Positions 36,374-47,777 of a stretch of 64,000 nucleotides of DNA are shown piece by piece (positions within the stretch are counted from its first letter, which is position 1; the number at the start of each line of letters is the position of its first letter). Position numbers and translations under genes: made by a program. The notes under the pieces are model-generated. The model was given only the letters and a program-made list of their open reading frames with translations. It was not told the origin of the DNA and did no database searches. The DNA lies in the NCBI GenBank assembly GCA_038025085.1, contig CM076140.1, positions 808,501 through 872,500 on the forward strand, read 5' to 3'. Source of the DNA: Tetragonia tetragonoides. Taxonomy: Eukaryota; Streptophyta; Magnoliopsida; Caryophyllales; Aizoaceae.

Positions 36374-37499
36374 TGGTTCACTTTATTGTGTATTTTTATT
36401 TTGCATCATTTGATTACGAAATGCGAAGTATCATGATTGAGAATAATAATTCATTTACGTACTTGGAAAGTTCTTTTGTACTTCCAAAGCATTTTTTTTT
36501 TTTTTTTAATCACACTTCTAAAGCAAGAAATGGCGAGAATGGTGACATTTCCGAGGCCTTCAATATGTAAGCGATATGAGTGTATGATAGGAGAGGATCC
36601 TCTTTTGTTCCAAAAAGAATTGTAATAGAGGGGGTGGATTTCTTTTTTCCAATTTAAACCGGTAGAAGAGAGATGACACTAGAGAAAGAAAACAATAGAG
36701 TATCCAAACACGTCTATGACCTTTGTCCTCACTCTTTAAGAGTCCGGACAACACCACCAACTCACCAAGCTTTGATTTTTGGGGGCCTTGGCAAGTCATT
36801 GATTGCTTTGTGTTTGTTATCGTTACGGATTTGGCCCGCGGAGGTGGAGCCAATGCCATCATAGACTTCAAATTGTGATCAAGTAGGTCTAGTTGATTTA
36901 ACTGATCCCCCATAATATTAGTTCCATTTAAAGAAATACAATCCTTACTGAAACTCTTAACAATTTTATGCATAATTGTAGCAATGATACATTCAAGTAG
37001 TTGATTAATTAAGTTGGTTACCTAACAATAAATTAAAAAAAAAAAACAAAAGTTCGTTGAGTTAATATATATAAGACAATTCTCTAGGGTAAGAGACGCT
37101 CTAATGTCATTTTCATTGAAAAAAATCAAAGAAATTCTGAGTAATATACTCCAGATGAAACGTATTGAATAGCAGTAGTGGTTCTGATGTCTGGTGAGAA
37201 AGCAATTCATTTGACAAGCACCATAATCGCACTCCATCAATCAATTTGGTTTGCTTTGATACATGATGCCTAATTATAATATACTCATTCCTCTGTTCTG
37301 GCATGACTTGGCCAGCTTATTTGAATAATAACTTGACATCATCAACTTAACTTAGTCAAATTCACATCATTTAGATTCCATTTTCAAGTAACTATCATCA
37401 AGCAACTTTATCATTAACTAACGATATGTTTAAGATATTTGATTAGAGCATCTATCATTTTCGACTGTCTTCTACTGATTTTAAAAATCAAATTGTTTT
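36374..37499. other. Intergenic DNA between UGT copies 1 and 2
   Basis: No gene. AT-rich with short open frames on both strands (36560-36973, 37022-37304) that resemble nothing I recognise. Confidence 0.45.
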
Positions 37500-37625
37500 T
37501 GTGGGTCTTTCGGAAACAGCCTCCCTACTAGGCGACTAGTTAGGGATAAAGTTGCGTATATCTAGACCTCTCTAGATTTCGTCCTCGACGGGACATCTAC
37601 TGGATCGTTGTTGTTGTTGTTTGTA
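37500..37625 (+). mobile_element. 3' part of an Au-like SINE
   Basis: Reads GGTCTTTCGGAAACAGCCTC, then GTTGCGTATATCTAGACC, and ends in (GTT)n at about 37605. This is the pattern of the 3' half of the widespread Au SINE family. The tRNA-like 5' half is not recognisable, so the copy is probably truncated. It lies 170 bp upstream of UGT copy 2. Confidence 0.65.
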
Positions 37626-37794
37626 TTTGATTAGAGCATGAGATTAAAAATTATTGAGATTATATTTAATAAGCATGAGTTCATGGCCACCCATGATGAT
37701 TGATGACATGAGCCACACATAAAAGAACGATAGAGAAAGATCAAAGTAATTAGAGTTGAAGACAAACAAGCCAATTAAGCACAACGATCAATTC

Positions 37795-39201
37795 ATGGAA
37801 CAACAAGCACACATAGCCATAGTTCCAAGCCCTGGCATGGGCCACCTTATCCCACTAGTCCACTTCGCCAAGCTCCTAGTCTCTCGTTACAACTTCTCTG
37901 TTTCATTCATCCTCCCAACTTTGGCCCAGCCCACCAAGGCCCAAACCACCCTCCTCAGCTCCCTTCCTCCCGCCATATCCCACATCTTCCTCCAGCCCGT
38001 TGACCCGGCCCAATTACCCGAAGGCGTGGCACACGAGCTCACCATCACCCTCACCCACACACATTCTCTCTCTTCCGTCAGGGCTGAACTGGGCTCCCTT
38101 GCACAAGGGGCCCGTGTCGTGGCCCTCATCACCGACCTCTTCGGCACCGCCCTATACGATGTCGCACGAGAGCTGGGCATCAAGCCATACATGTTTTTCA
38201 CGACTACGGCTATGTGCTTGCTTTTCAAATTCAATCTGACTAAGTTGGACTCGTGCAAGTACCGTGAGCTGGCTGAGCCCGTGGTTTTACCCGGGTGTGT
38301 GCCGCTCCACGGTAAGGATTTTGTTCACCCGTGGCAGGACCGTGTAGCGCTTGATCATCACGTGGAGAAATACAAAATGGCTGAGGGTATTTTTGTCAAT
38401 ACTTTTTTGGACTTAGAACCGGGTGCTATTCGGGCTTTACAAACGGAGGATCCTAATTGGCCTCCGGTGTACCCGGTTGGGCCAATTATACAATCTGGAT
38501 TGGGTGGTGATGACGATGAAGGGTCTGATTGTTTAAAATGGTTGGACCAACAACCATCCAATTCGATCCTATATGTGTCGTTTGGGAGTGGAGGGACTTT
38601 ATCGAATGAGCAACTTACTGAATTAGCCTATGGGCTCGAGAAAAGTGGGCACAGGTTTTTATGGGTCGTTAAAAGCCCCAACAACCATACTTCTTTCGGA
38701 ACCTTCTTTACTGCCCAAAGCCAAGTTGATCCATATGGATTCCTTCCACCTGGATTTGTGGATCGGATTAAAGACCGTGGCCTACTAGTACCTTCTTGGG
38801 CCCCACAAATTAAGATTTTAAATCATGAGTCTACGGGTGGATTCTTGACTCATTGCGGATGGAACTCGACTCTAGAGAGCATAGTTTATGGGGTGCCCTT
38901 GATTGCATGGCCGCTCTTTGCGGAGCAAACACTGAATGCGGCAATGCTCAATAGAGGGCTTAAGGTGGCCTTGAGGCCTAAAGCAAACGAATGCGGTCTT
39001 TTCGAAGCCGATGAGATTGCGAAAGTAATCAAAGACCTGATGGAAGGTGAAGGAGGAAAGAGAGCTCGCCAGCTGATGAACGAATTAGGTGATTCAGCTA
39101 AGCGAGCTACATCTCTAGATGGAGACTCTACGAAAGTACTTAGTGAAATTGCTCTGAAATGGAATCAAAGCAAAATTGACAGTTTGTACAGTGTAGAATA
39201 A
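37795..39201 (+). CDS. UGT72-type UDP-glucosyltransferase, the only intact copy of the cluster
   Basis: Transfers glucose from UDP-glucose to small acceptors in the cytosol. UGT72B relatives act on phenols such as hydroquinone, monolignols or chlorophenols; the acceptor here is unknown. Single exon, 468 residues, the usual length. The frame extends upstream without an ATG, so MEQQAHIAIVPSPGMGH is the start. The catalytic-type His is residue 17 (PGMGHLIP) and the partner Asp is about residue 114 (ITDLFGTALYDVA). The PSPG box is about 335-378: WAPQIKILNHESTGGF, then THCGWNSTLESI, ending FAEQ. The terminal Q favours UDP-glucose. No signal peptide. Copies 1 and 3, on the same strand about 1.4 kb and 0.9 kb away, are clearly tandem duplicates. 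Confidence 0.92.
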   Translation: MEQQAHIAIVPSPGMGHLIPLVHFAKLLVSRYNFSVSFILPTLAQPTKAQTTLLSSLPPAISHIFLQPVDPAQLPEGVAHELTITLTHTHSLSSVRAELGSLAQGARVVALITDLFGTALYDVARELGIKPYMFFTTTAMCLLFKFNLTKLDSCKYRELAEPVVLPGCVPLHGKDFVHPWQDRVALDHHVEKYKMAEGIFVNTFLDLEPGAIRALQTEDPNWPPVYPVGPIIQSGLGGDDDEGSDCLKWLDQQPSNSILYVSFGSGGTLSNEQLTELAYGLEKSGHRFLWVVKSPNNHTSFGTFFTAQSQVDPYGFLPPGFVDRIKDRGLLVPSWAPQIKILNHESTGGFLTHCGWNSTLESIVYGVPLIAWPLFAEQTLNAAMLNRGLKVALRPKANECGLFEADEIAKVIKDLMEGEGGKRARQLMNELGDSAKRATSLDGDSTKVLSEIALKWNQSKIDSLYSVE

Positions 39202-40127
39202 CATAAGCTTGTTTCTCTACTTTTATCTTGCATTGTTTGATTCCAAATGGGCTACATATGTCCTTGTTCAGAAGAATAAGTAGTGTGCTTGAAAAGTTCT
39301 TTTATACTTGTAGCACAATTTATTTTAATCATCATGTACTGTAACAATGTACAACTTAAAGTTATGGTACCTTTCACCTAATGGGTATTTGTATACTGTG
39401 AACTCATAATAACATTGCTGACATGCATTGATTCCGTGTATAGACAATGATACATCTTCACTAATAAAATCAACTAATCAAGCCATTTCAAGTCAATTCT
39501 TATAAACCTTTGATAATCCAGATTTCTGTTATTCTACCACTTCCAGCTTAGCAGACGCGGTTACCCCCTATATCTATTACTTGAAAATTTTGTTGATGAG
39601 TATTTGGCTTTTTTCAACCGGCCAGTTGGAATTCGAAGTTCCGCTCTAAAAAAGTCAATTCAATCGACCTTTAGGGGATCGGATTTTCGGGTCAAACATC
39701 TCTTGTCTCACAAATTTTAGATCTTGAATTCGGGTCGGAACAGATTTTACCAGCTCTATATGTATCACCCTCTTACAGAATCTCTATCAACCCTAAGTCC
39801 ACAACCAATAACGAATGTTCTTCTTTTACAATTATTTTGCAATTAAACATTAATTAACTACTCCTACTAGTAGATATACAAACCAATAAGCGTAGACTTC
39901 ACTTTGGTCAAGTTAAATTACTAACATTATTCCCTCTTCAGTCTTCACTCACAAGTTTTTCATATAGAAAACGGTCAACTTGTGACTTTGCTTGATCCTT
40001 TGCGCATATAAGTTATGAACAACTTGTGACTTTCTCATGATCGACCTCGAGCCTCAATTCCATAAATTCCCTTCCATAAAATTCAAGAGCATCTCATTTC
40101 ATCAAATCAATCAAAAGTCGAGAAATA
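39202..40127. other. Intergenic DNA between UGT copies 2 and 3
   Basis: No gene. CCAGCTCTA near 39750 preceded by TTCGGGTCGG resembles the right end of the hAT MITE family seen at 4378, but no matching left end was found. A TATAAG near 40006 could serve copy 3. Confidence 0.4.
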
Positions 40128-41536
40128 ATGCAACAGTCACCACACGTAGTCATAGTACCAAGTCCAGGAATGGGGCACCTCATACCATTAGTCGAATTCG
40201 CCAAGCTCCTCGTCTCCCGCTTCAACTTCTCCATCACTCTCCTTCTCCCCACCACGGCCCATAAGCCCACCGAGGCTCAATCCTCCTTCTTGGGCTCCCT
40301 CCCAACTGGCATTTCCTACACCTTCCTCCCTCCAGTGGACGTGGCCCATCTGCCCGAAAATGTATCCCATGAGATCATCGTCACCCTTGTCCACCTTCAT
40401 TCAGTCTCCTCCATACGGGCCGAGATGGGCCTCATAGCCCATCGGGCCCATGTCGTGGCACTCGTCACTGACCTTTTTGGCACTGGCCTTTTCGACGTGG
40501 CCAGGGAGCTTGGCGTACCACCCTACATGTATTTCACGTCCTCGGCTATGTTTTTGCTTTTCTCCTTCCATTTGCCTAAATTGGATGAAACGGTGTCGTG
40601 TGAGTTTCGTGATATGCTCGACCCGCTTGTTCTGCCCGGGTGCGTGCCGCTCCACGGTAAGGATTTTGAGGATGCGGTTCAAGACCGTAATGACGATGTT
40701 TATCGATTGAATCTTCATCGTGTGAAAAGGTATGGACTTGCCGAGGGTATTTTTGTAAATACATTCTTGGGCTTAGAGTCCGGTGCTATACGGGCTCTGC
40801 AGACGGAGGATCCACATAGGCCACTTATATACCCAATTGGGCCTATAGTGCGGACCGAATTGATTGACGAAGCGAACGGGTCGGAGTGTTTGAGATGGTT
40901 GGACAGACAGCCCATTGGGTCAGTCCTATATGTATCATTTGGAAGTGGGGGGACTTTGTCAAGTGAGCAGCTTAATGAATTCGCTATTGGGCTTGAAAGA
41001 AGTGGGCAGAGGTTCTTGTGGGTCGTTAAAAGCCCAAATGATGAGTCTTCTGATGGTCATTCTTTACGGCCCAAAGTCAAGAAGATCCATTCAATTTTTT
41101 GCCTAAAGGGTATGTAGATAGGACCAAGGACCGCGGCTTATTGGTCCCGTCTTGGGCCCCACAAACTAAAGGTATTGAGCCACGGGTCGATAGGTGAATT
41201 CTTGACTCATTGTGGATGGAACTCGATTCTTGAAAGTATAATTCATGGGGTGCCTTTAATTGCTTGGCCACTCTTTGCTGAGCAAAGAACGAACGCAGTG
41301 ATGCTTGAACAAGGGCTAAATGTGGCATTGAGGCCCAAGCCCAATCATCACGGAGTTGTGGAAGCGGATGAGATTATTAAAGTTGTCAAGGAATTGATGG
41401 AAGGGAAAGAAGGGAAAAGAGTTCGCCACCGTATAAAGGAATTAAGCAATGACGCCAAAAGATCAATTTATGAGATTCTACAACATTACTTCAAGATGTT
41501 GCTCTTAGATGGATTAGCCATTTTAAGAAAATGTAG
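40128..41536 (+). pseudogene. UGT72-type glucosyltransferase copy 3 with three frameshifts
   Basis: Starts with MQQSPHVVIVPSPGMGH at ATG 40128 and follows copies 1 and 2 closely, with His in PGMGHLIPL and Asp in VTDLFGTGLFDVA. Frame breaks: near 41065-41075 (net loss of one base, giving a stop at 41115-41117); near 41166-41173 (one extra base in ACTAAAGGT, inside the PSPG box); and near 41465-41485 (net loss of one base). Reading across them gives continuous homology, ending in a frame with DSTTLLQDVALRW and a TAG at 41534-41536. THCGWNSILESI is still readable. The first break removes the sugar-donor domain, so no normal enzyme is expected. Array 4 starts about 260 bp downstream. Confidence 0.9.
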
Positions 41537-41799
41537 TAAGGGGTCTTTACTCTTCAGTGTCCTATAATGTTATCATATTTGTTAATGAAATTTCTGTGTG
41601 TGTGTGATGAATTCTCTAAATGAGAAATTTTCTATTCAAAAATAATGAGAGTGAATCAAAATATGTTTAATGCAATCATTATTAAGTGAGTTCTTTTTTA
41701 TTCAAAAATGAGAGTAATGACTAATGAGCCTTGTTTATATGAGTGTTTTTTTTTTTATTTTTTTTAACAAGACTTGTTTATATGAGTGTAAGCTCTCAC

Positions 41800-43340
41800 A
41801 AGCGTTGATATCACTCATACTTTTGGAGTTCCAACTCTTACAACAGTATCTCATAAAACGCCCTTCCATGCTTATCGGGGACTGGATAAGCGACCTGATG
41901 GCCTCCCATGTCCCCTAGAGTTGTTCCGTGAGATTTGGTACGGAAATATCCACCTTCGTTTTGGAGCCTCCTGAAAGCCCAAAAAACATGGATAATAGCC
42001 TTCGTTTTCGGCTTCCGCGAGTCCGAATGTCTTTTTTGCGCAAACTTCTCCTAGGGGTCTATCATGATCCTGGAGGACCCTCGGTGGCCTGGGAGGGTCA
42101 TCGGGATCCCCGAACTTTGATATCACCCATTTCTTTTGTATTCCGACCCTTAAATTGGTGTCCCGTAAAAAACGCCCTTACAAGCCTATCAGAATCCGAT
42201 AATGGAACCCGTGGGCCTCTTATGTTTCCTTAGGGTGACCCGTGTGATGTGGTGCAAAAGTATCCACCTTCGTTCCGGAGCCTCTCGAAAGCTCAAAAAA
42301 CGTGGATTATAACCTTCGTTTTCGGCTTTCTGGGGCCCGGGTATCATTTTTGCCCAAAATTTTTCGGGGAGTCTATCATGACCCTAGAGGACCTCGGTGC
42401 CACGAGAAGGTCATCAGGATCCCCGAACAATGATATCACTCATGCCTTTGGTGTTTCAACTCTTACACTATTGTCCCATAAAACGCCCTTACAAGCCTAT
42501 CAGGGACTGGATAAGCAATCCCGAGTGCCTTTAATGTCCCCTAGGAGTGTTCCGTGCGATGTGGTGTGAAAATATCCACCTTTGTTCCGGGGCCTCCGGG
42601 AAGCCCAAAAACGTGGACAATAGCCTTCGTTTTGGGCTTCCGGAGGCCCTAATGTCATTTTTGCCCTAACATCTCCGGGGGGTCTATCATAATACTAGAG
42701 GACCCTCAGTGCCGTGGGAAGGTCATCTGGATCCCCGAACTTCGATATCACCCATTCCTTCGATATTCGACCCTTACATTGGTGTCCTGTAAAACCGCCC
42801 TTAAAATCCTATCAGGGTCCTGAGAACGGACCCCGAAGACTTTTATGTTCCCTAAGAGCGTCCCGTGCGATTTGGTGCGAAAATATCCACATTTGTTCCG
42901 GGCTTTCCGAAAGCCTAAAAAACATGGATTATAGCCTTTGATTCTTGGCTTCCGGAGGCTCGATTTCCGTTACGTTTTTTCACAAACTTCTCCAGGGGTC
43001 TATCGTCAATCTAGAGGACCTCCAGTTAGAGCTGTAAAATACTGACCCGGCCCGAAAACCCGACCCGACCCAACTTTTTAGGATCCTGACAAAACATTCT
43101 CGATCCGAACCCGTTTACAACCCGGTAAAATGAACTAAAAATTGAATTCGACCCGTAACCAACCTGACCCGAACCCGAAGTGACCCGACCCGTAACCCAC
43201 TGGGTCGACCTGTTTTATAGGTCTACCTCCAGTGCCTCGAAACAGTCACCCGAATCCCCAAACTCCAATTTTACCCATAGGACACGGAACTTGGGACATG
43301 GAACATGGACCACCAGATTTTGTTTCAATAAATTTCTAAT
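41800..43340 (+). repeat. Array 4 of the ~310-bp hairpin repeat element
   Basis: Begins inside a monomer with no head. About four and a half monomers follow (CTTATCGGGGAC near 41869, CCTATCAG near 42183, 42495 and 42808). They alternate between the CCTCCCATGTCCCC subtype and the CTCTTATGTTTCC/TTTTATGTTCCC subtype. It ends in a shortened tail with ACCAGATTTTGTTTCAATAAAT. A hAT MITE (43027-43225) interrupts the last monomer. Confidence 0.88.
43027..43225. mobile_element. hAT-type MITE nested in array 4
   Basis: Splits the repeat monomer between two copies of CCTCCAGT (43019-43026 and 43226-43233), an 8-bp target duplication. Ends TAGAGCTGTAAAA and, reversed, TAGACCTATAAAA are inverted. Interior rich in CCCGACCCG. 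Same family type as 3921-4378. Confidence 0.8.
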
Positions 43341-43572
43341 AGCACTCCCAAAGCACCGAAAATTAATAACCATGGTCTTTCTAAAAAGATAATCAATGTA
43401 ACTTATTAATGGACGATGAAAAGTGCACCTCACACCTTTATATTGCAAAATGGCAGGTATCTCTTATTTTTCATTTTATCCAACAATGAAACTAAGCGTT
43501 CTCCAACCCTTTTCACTCGTGCGTGTGCATTTATGAAAACATTTGATAAATTGCTTGCATAATACAAGTATA

Positions 43573-43575
<3 letters not shown>

Positions 43576-43636
<61 letters not shown>
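43576..43636. repeat. (AT)n microsatellite, about 61 bp
   Basis: Uninterrupted AT alternation in otherwise gene-free DNA. Confidence 0.95.
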
Positions 43637-43639
<3 letters not shown>

Positions 43640-43814
43640 TTAATGATTTATGTTAGAAGATGGATAACAATTTATTTTTTTTATTTGATTGGGTAAAGTT
43701 TAATAACTTTTTAATAAAAGGTAAAAAATAAAATTAAATAATTTAACTACAGATAGTCGTTTACAAACGCATATGGCCAAATTAGTTCATCTACAATCAA
43801 GGTCATTATTATTA

Positions 43815-43971
43815 GGAAAAATGAACGTGAATAATCCAACATTTGGGCGGTCATACAATAATAATCTCACAAATGACTTTAGCCCAGAATAATCGCACAA
43901 ACAAACGACGTTAACGTCAGTGGGTTAAATGAGGACGGAGTTAACAATCCGTTAACTCCTTGCTGACGTGG

Positions 43972-44070
<99 letters not shown>

Positions 44071-44766
44071 AGGTCTTTCATCCATGGAAGAAAAACCAAG
44101 AACCATCAAAACACCAATTTTTGGATCCCATTTCTCTGGGTTTCAGCCATGGATCAAAACCAAGCTCAAATCTTCAGAAGAGAACCTTCAAATGTTTGCT
44201 ACTTGATTTACCTAGAAACTTCAAATGCTTCATCATCAATGGGGCACATTTCAAAGAGGATTGACCCCAACACTTCAAAACCGTCAAAAGATATCCCAAC
44301 AACTTCACCCCAGAATGAAAAATTGTACACAATAGCTTTCAAATTTTCCGTGCTAGTAATCTGAAGTCTATCTTTCAAGCTTTAAGCTATCTCAATTTTA
44401 AGGAACATGACTCTGGTATTTTCCAAGTGACAAAAAAAAAAAAGGATTGATGATTAGTAGTGATTTGAGAAAGGATATGGGTTGAGTAATAATAACAACT
44501 CATCTAGTTTTTAAGGGGTTGTAAGTTTTATTTAGTTGGCTAAAAGGTTTTCTTCCATGGCTGAAAGGCCTTAGAGAGAGAGGTGAGAGATAGAGAGAGT
44601 ACCACACTGCCACGTCAGCAAGGAGTTAACGGAGTATCAACTCCATACTCATTTAACTCACTCGCGTTAACACCCGTTATTTGTGGGATTATTTTGGGCT
44701 AAAGTCATTTGTGGAATTATTCTAGTACGACCGTCCAAATATGAGATTATTCACATCCATTTTTCC
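43815..44766. mobile_element. MULE-like element with long inverted ends and an internal (TC)n tract
   Basis: 952 bp, flanked by 9-bp direct repeats TTATTATTA (43806-43814 and 44767-44775), the length typical of Mutator-like elements. The two ends are inverted copies over at least 150 bp: GGAAAAATGAACGTGAATAAT on the left against GGAAAAATGGATGTGAATAAT when the right end is reversed. Similarity continues to the CCGTTAACTCCTTGCTGACG block near 43950. Inside lie a 95-bp (TC)n tract and about 350 bp of non-repetitive sequence with an open frame from ATG 44149 to 44364 (starting MDQNQAQIFRREP, about 71 residues). No transposase. The unique middle could be captured host DNA, as in Pack-MULEs, but I cannot identify a source gene. 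Confidence 0.8.
43975..44069. repeat. (TC)n microsatellite, 95 bp
   Basis: Perfect TC repeat directly inside the left arm of the MULE-like element. It produces long Ser-Leu frames that are not genes. Confidence 0.97.
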
Positions 44767-44775
44767 TTATTATTA

Positions 44776-45870
44776 AAAAAAAAGGAAAGTAGAATTATTG
44801 CAAGGACATGGTTGAAATGAATAAGCGCTGGGGATGGGATGGGATGCTATATTGATCGACAAGAAGATATTGACGAGAACGTGAGCTCAAATCCATAGTC
44901 CCTATGTTTAATGCTGCTGGCAAACAAACATACTCCTAAATCCATAGTCCAAAGTCATCTATTTCTGGAGACGGCCGGCAGGAAACGGAAAGATTCTTCC
45001 TAAATGCTTTCTAGAATGTAGAGCTATAATGCGCGCGTCACCCTTGGTTCATCACGGCGTCATTCATGTGTATAACCAATATAACGGCAATGAGTGCTGC
45101 TGTTGCAGTCAGCTGTACTGCTCCTGCTTGGATTATGGCCCGGCCTGTTTGTCAATTGGTTGGGGACATTAGTTGTTGACTGATGGTTAATGACTGGTGA
45201 TCGATAATTGATATTGTCAGCTGATTTGACCGGCTGGTAACATTGAATGTTTAGAAATAGATGTTTGGTAACATTGGCTTAGCTGGTTATATGTAAAATA
45301 ACCTATAAGGACAATCATATGATAGAGGAATTTGTTGGCATAGAAGTAAATAATTGCAAGTCTTGGACTATCTTGTCATTGGCATACATTACTGTCACCC
45401 AGCCAATACCCATAAACTACCCTTCTTGGCTTTTCAAAAGTTGATTTGTGGGAACCCAAAAGTCAATCTCACAAGCTAACATCCAAATGTCAATATTGAA
45501 TGGTGGACTAATCAAACATCCAATTTTACTAAAAGCCACCCTACAAGCCAATATCCAAACACACCCTATATAACTCATGATTATCTACTTCTCCGTTATT
45601 TAATTTTGCTCACATTGGTTTTTCTTTTTTTGGTTCTTTTTCCTTTTTTCTTTTTTTACGCAAAAAGGAAGATACAAGATAAGTAATTATCCTCTTATCC
45701 AAAAAAAAAAAAAAAAAGAAAAAAAAATGTAATCATCCAACAATAACTGGAAGTTTCTTTTTTGGCAAAATTGATTGGAATATGATTGGACCCCTCACCT
45801 TAATTCTCATCTGCAAAATACTTGGAAATTTTCATAAACTTTAACAAAAATGATTGGATTATCTTTTAGA
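44776..45870. other. Gene-free stretch
   Basis: No coding frame of note. Poly(A) and T-rich runs near 45600-45730. Nothing else supported. Confidence 0.45.
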
Positions 45871-47680
45871 CTAGGTGTATGCCCCGTGCGATGCACGGGC
45901 TTGTAGTTTTATCATTAGAAAATATATTTAGAATGATATCAAGAAAATAGGTTAATGATTTATCTATACTGTCTATAATAACTAATATAAAGTTACCCGT
46001 ACAAAATCAAAATTGTGCTATGTGAGTGTTAAATTACTTATATGATATACAATAATAATTGTTTAGATTTAACTGATAAGTTAAAATTTATATGTTTTCA
46101 TACTTTAAAAAATAATTCAAATAAATAGGTAAATGGCACCATCTTGATATAATGTCCTTATGGGGACCGTTAGATTTATACATTCGTGTGCTTATTTAGT
46201 CCATAAATTTATCTATCGTACTTATTAATAGCCATTATACTACTATTGGTTCTTATCTCTTTTTGATTTATATATTTTTTATATAAAATTACTTATGTGT
46301 CATGTATTGTGTTATAACAACGGTTTGATCCATGTAGATAAAATAATTTCCTTTCTTTTGTTATACTTAAAAGAATTTATCGAAGAAAACAGTGTTCAAA
46401 ACCTACTTTATTCACATTATTTTACCAAATTAGCGTATTACTCCATCTCCATGAACCATGTACTTTTGTTCGGGTATTAGAATCACTATGAAGATTAGAT
46501 GCATATATAATACGTTAATTTATTAGTTAGTTTTAAAGTCTTTATGCATTTATTACTTTGACTACTTTACCTTATTAAATTCTTATATCTAATTTTTGGT
46601 ATAGTTTAGTTTAATTAATTATGTTCATGTATCCTTCACTCAAATAAATAAATAAATATGTATCCTATTTATTAATTATATAATATGGTTCATATCCTCA
46701 TTAATTGGTTAACTTGACATTAGCTTTTGAATATAATGATGATTGGACATGGTGACATGCAAAACAAGTCTGAATACAACAGCGCTATGGTTAACTTTTA
46801 TATAGGATCATTTTATAGTATGTTCTTTTTTCGAAAATTTATACGCCAAAAACTTTGAAGAAAATAGTTAAGTGATAGGTTTACAATTAACTACCATTTT
46901 CACGTGCTCAATCAATCGAAATATTAATACCTCTACATGCTATAACTTTCTACCATGACAATACCCATTACTAACGTTTTTGTTTCTCTTTGGTCTACAT
47001 TGTATTAAAATTATGAATAATATCTTTTCATTTAAAAATAATTTATGTTTAATGTCATGTATTATGCTGCAGTTGTTTGGATCCATATGGCCAAACTAAT
47101 TTCCTATTTTTCTAATTAAAAGAATTGGTTAAAAAAATAATAGTTATATTTACACCAATTTTACTTAAATATTGTACTAATTTACTACATTTATCCATCT
47201 TCATGGAGAATCACTTATAATTTTGTTTAATGTTATGTAATATGCAACGGTTGTTTATTTGGGTCCATGTAGACAAATTAATCTTTTATTTTTCTAATTA
47301 AAAAAATACTAAAAAAATAATTATGTTTACAACTACCTTACTTAACTATTCTACTAATCTACTATATTTCTCCATCTTCATGGTGAATCATTAAAAATTT
47401 CAGATGTATAATCTACCAAAACATGGATTATATATGTTAGGACTATTTTCTCTTATAAATTAGATTCGTTGTACCTAGTTTCTAGAGTAATTTATTTTAA
47501 GTTCATGTACCTTAGCTATGAAATTAATAATGTTCATGTATCGTAATTAATTAGATAACATGGTTCATGCATGTATTGTCATTAATTATTTGGGTGACAT
47601 GACATTGCCTTTTAGATATGATGATGATTGGCATAATGACATGGCATGACATGTGTCGATGCAGCGGCTGTCATGATCCA

Positions 47681-47777
<97 letters not shown>
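45871..47777 (-). mobile_element. Candidate non-autonomous Helitron (minus strand)
   Basis: Read on the minus strand, the 3' end shows a perfect hairpin (GCCCGTGC-ATC-GCACGGGGC), then CATACAC and CTAG, followed by T. That is the Helitron signature of hairpin, CTRR and insertion between A and T. The opposite end reads TCTAATATATATA after an A, fitting a Helitron 5' TC. The inside has no Rep/helicase frame. It contains diverged internal duplications: a TCATGTATT...GATCCATGTAGA block near 46295, 47055 and 47230, and a GATGATGATTGG/ATGGTTCAT block near 46680 and 47560. The 5' boundary is the less certain one because it lies at an (AT)n tract. Confidence 0.5.
47685..47773. repeat. (AT)n microsatellite, about 89 bp
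   Basis: Pure AT alternation next to the proposed 5' end of the minus-strand Helitron candidate. Confidence 0.95.

Noticed and set aside
43960..44264. Ser-Leu repeat proteins in the (TC)n tract
   Set aside because: Translation of a microsatellite; no independent coding evidence.
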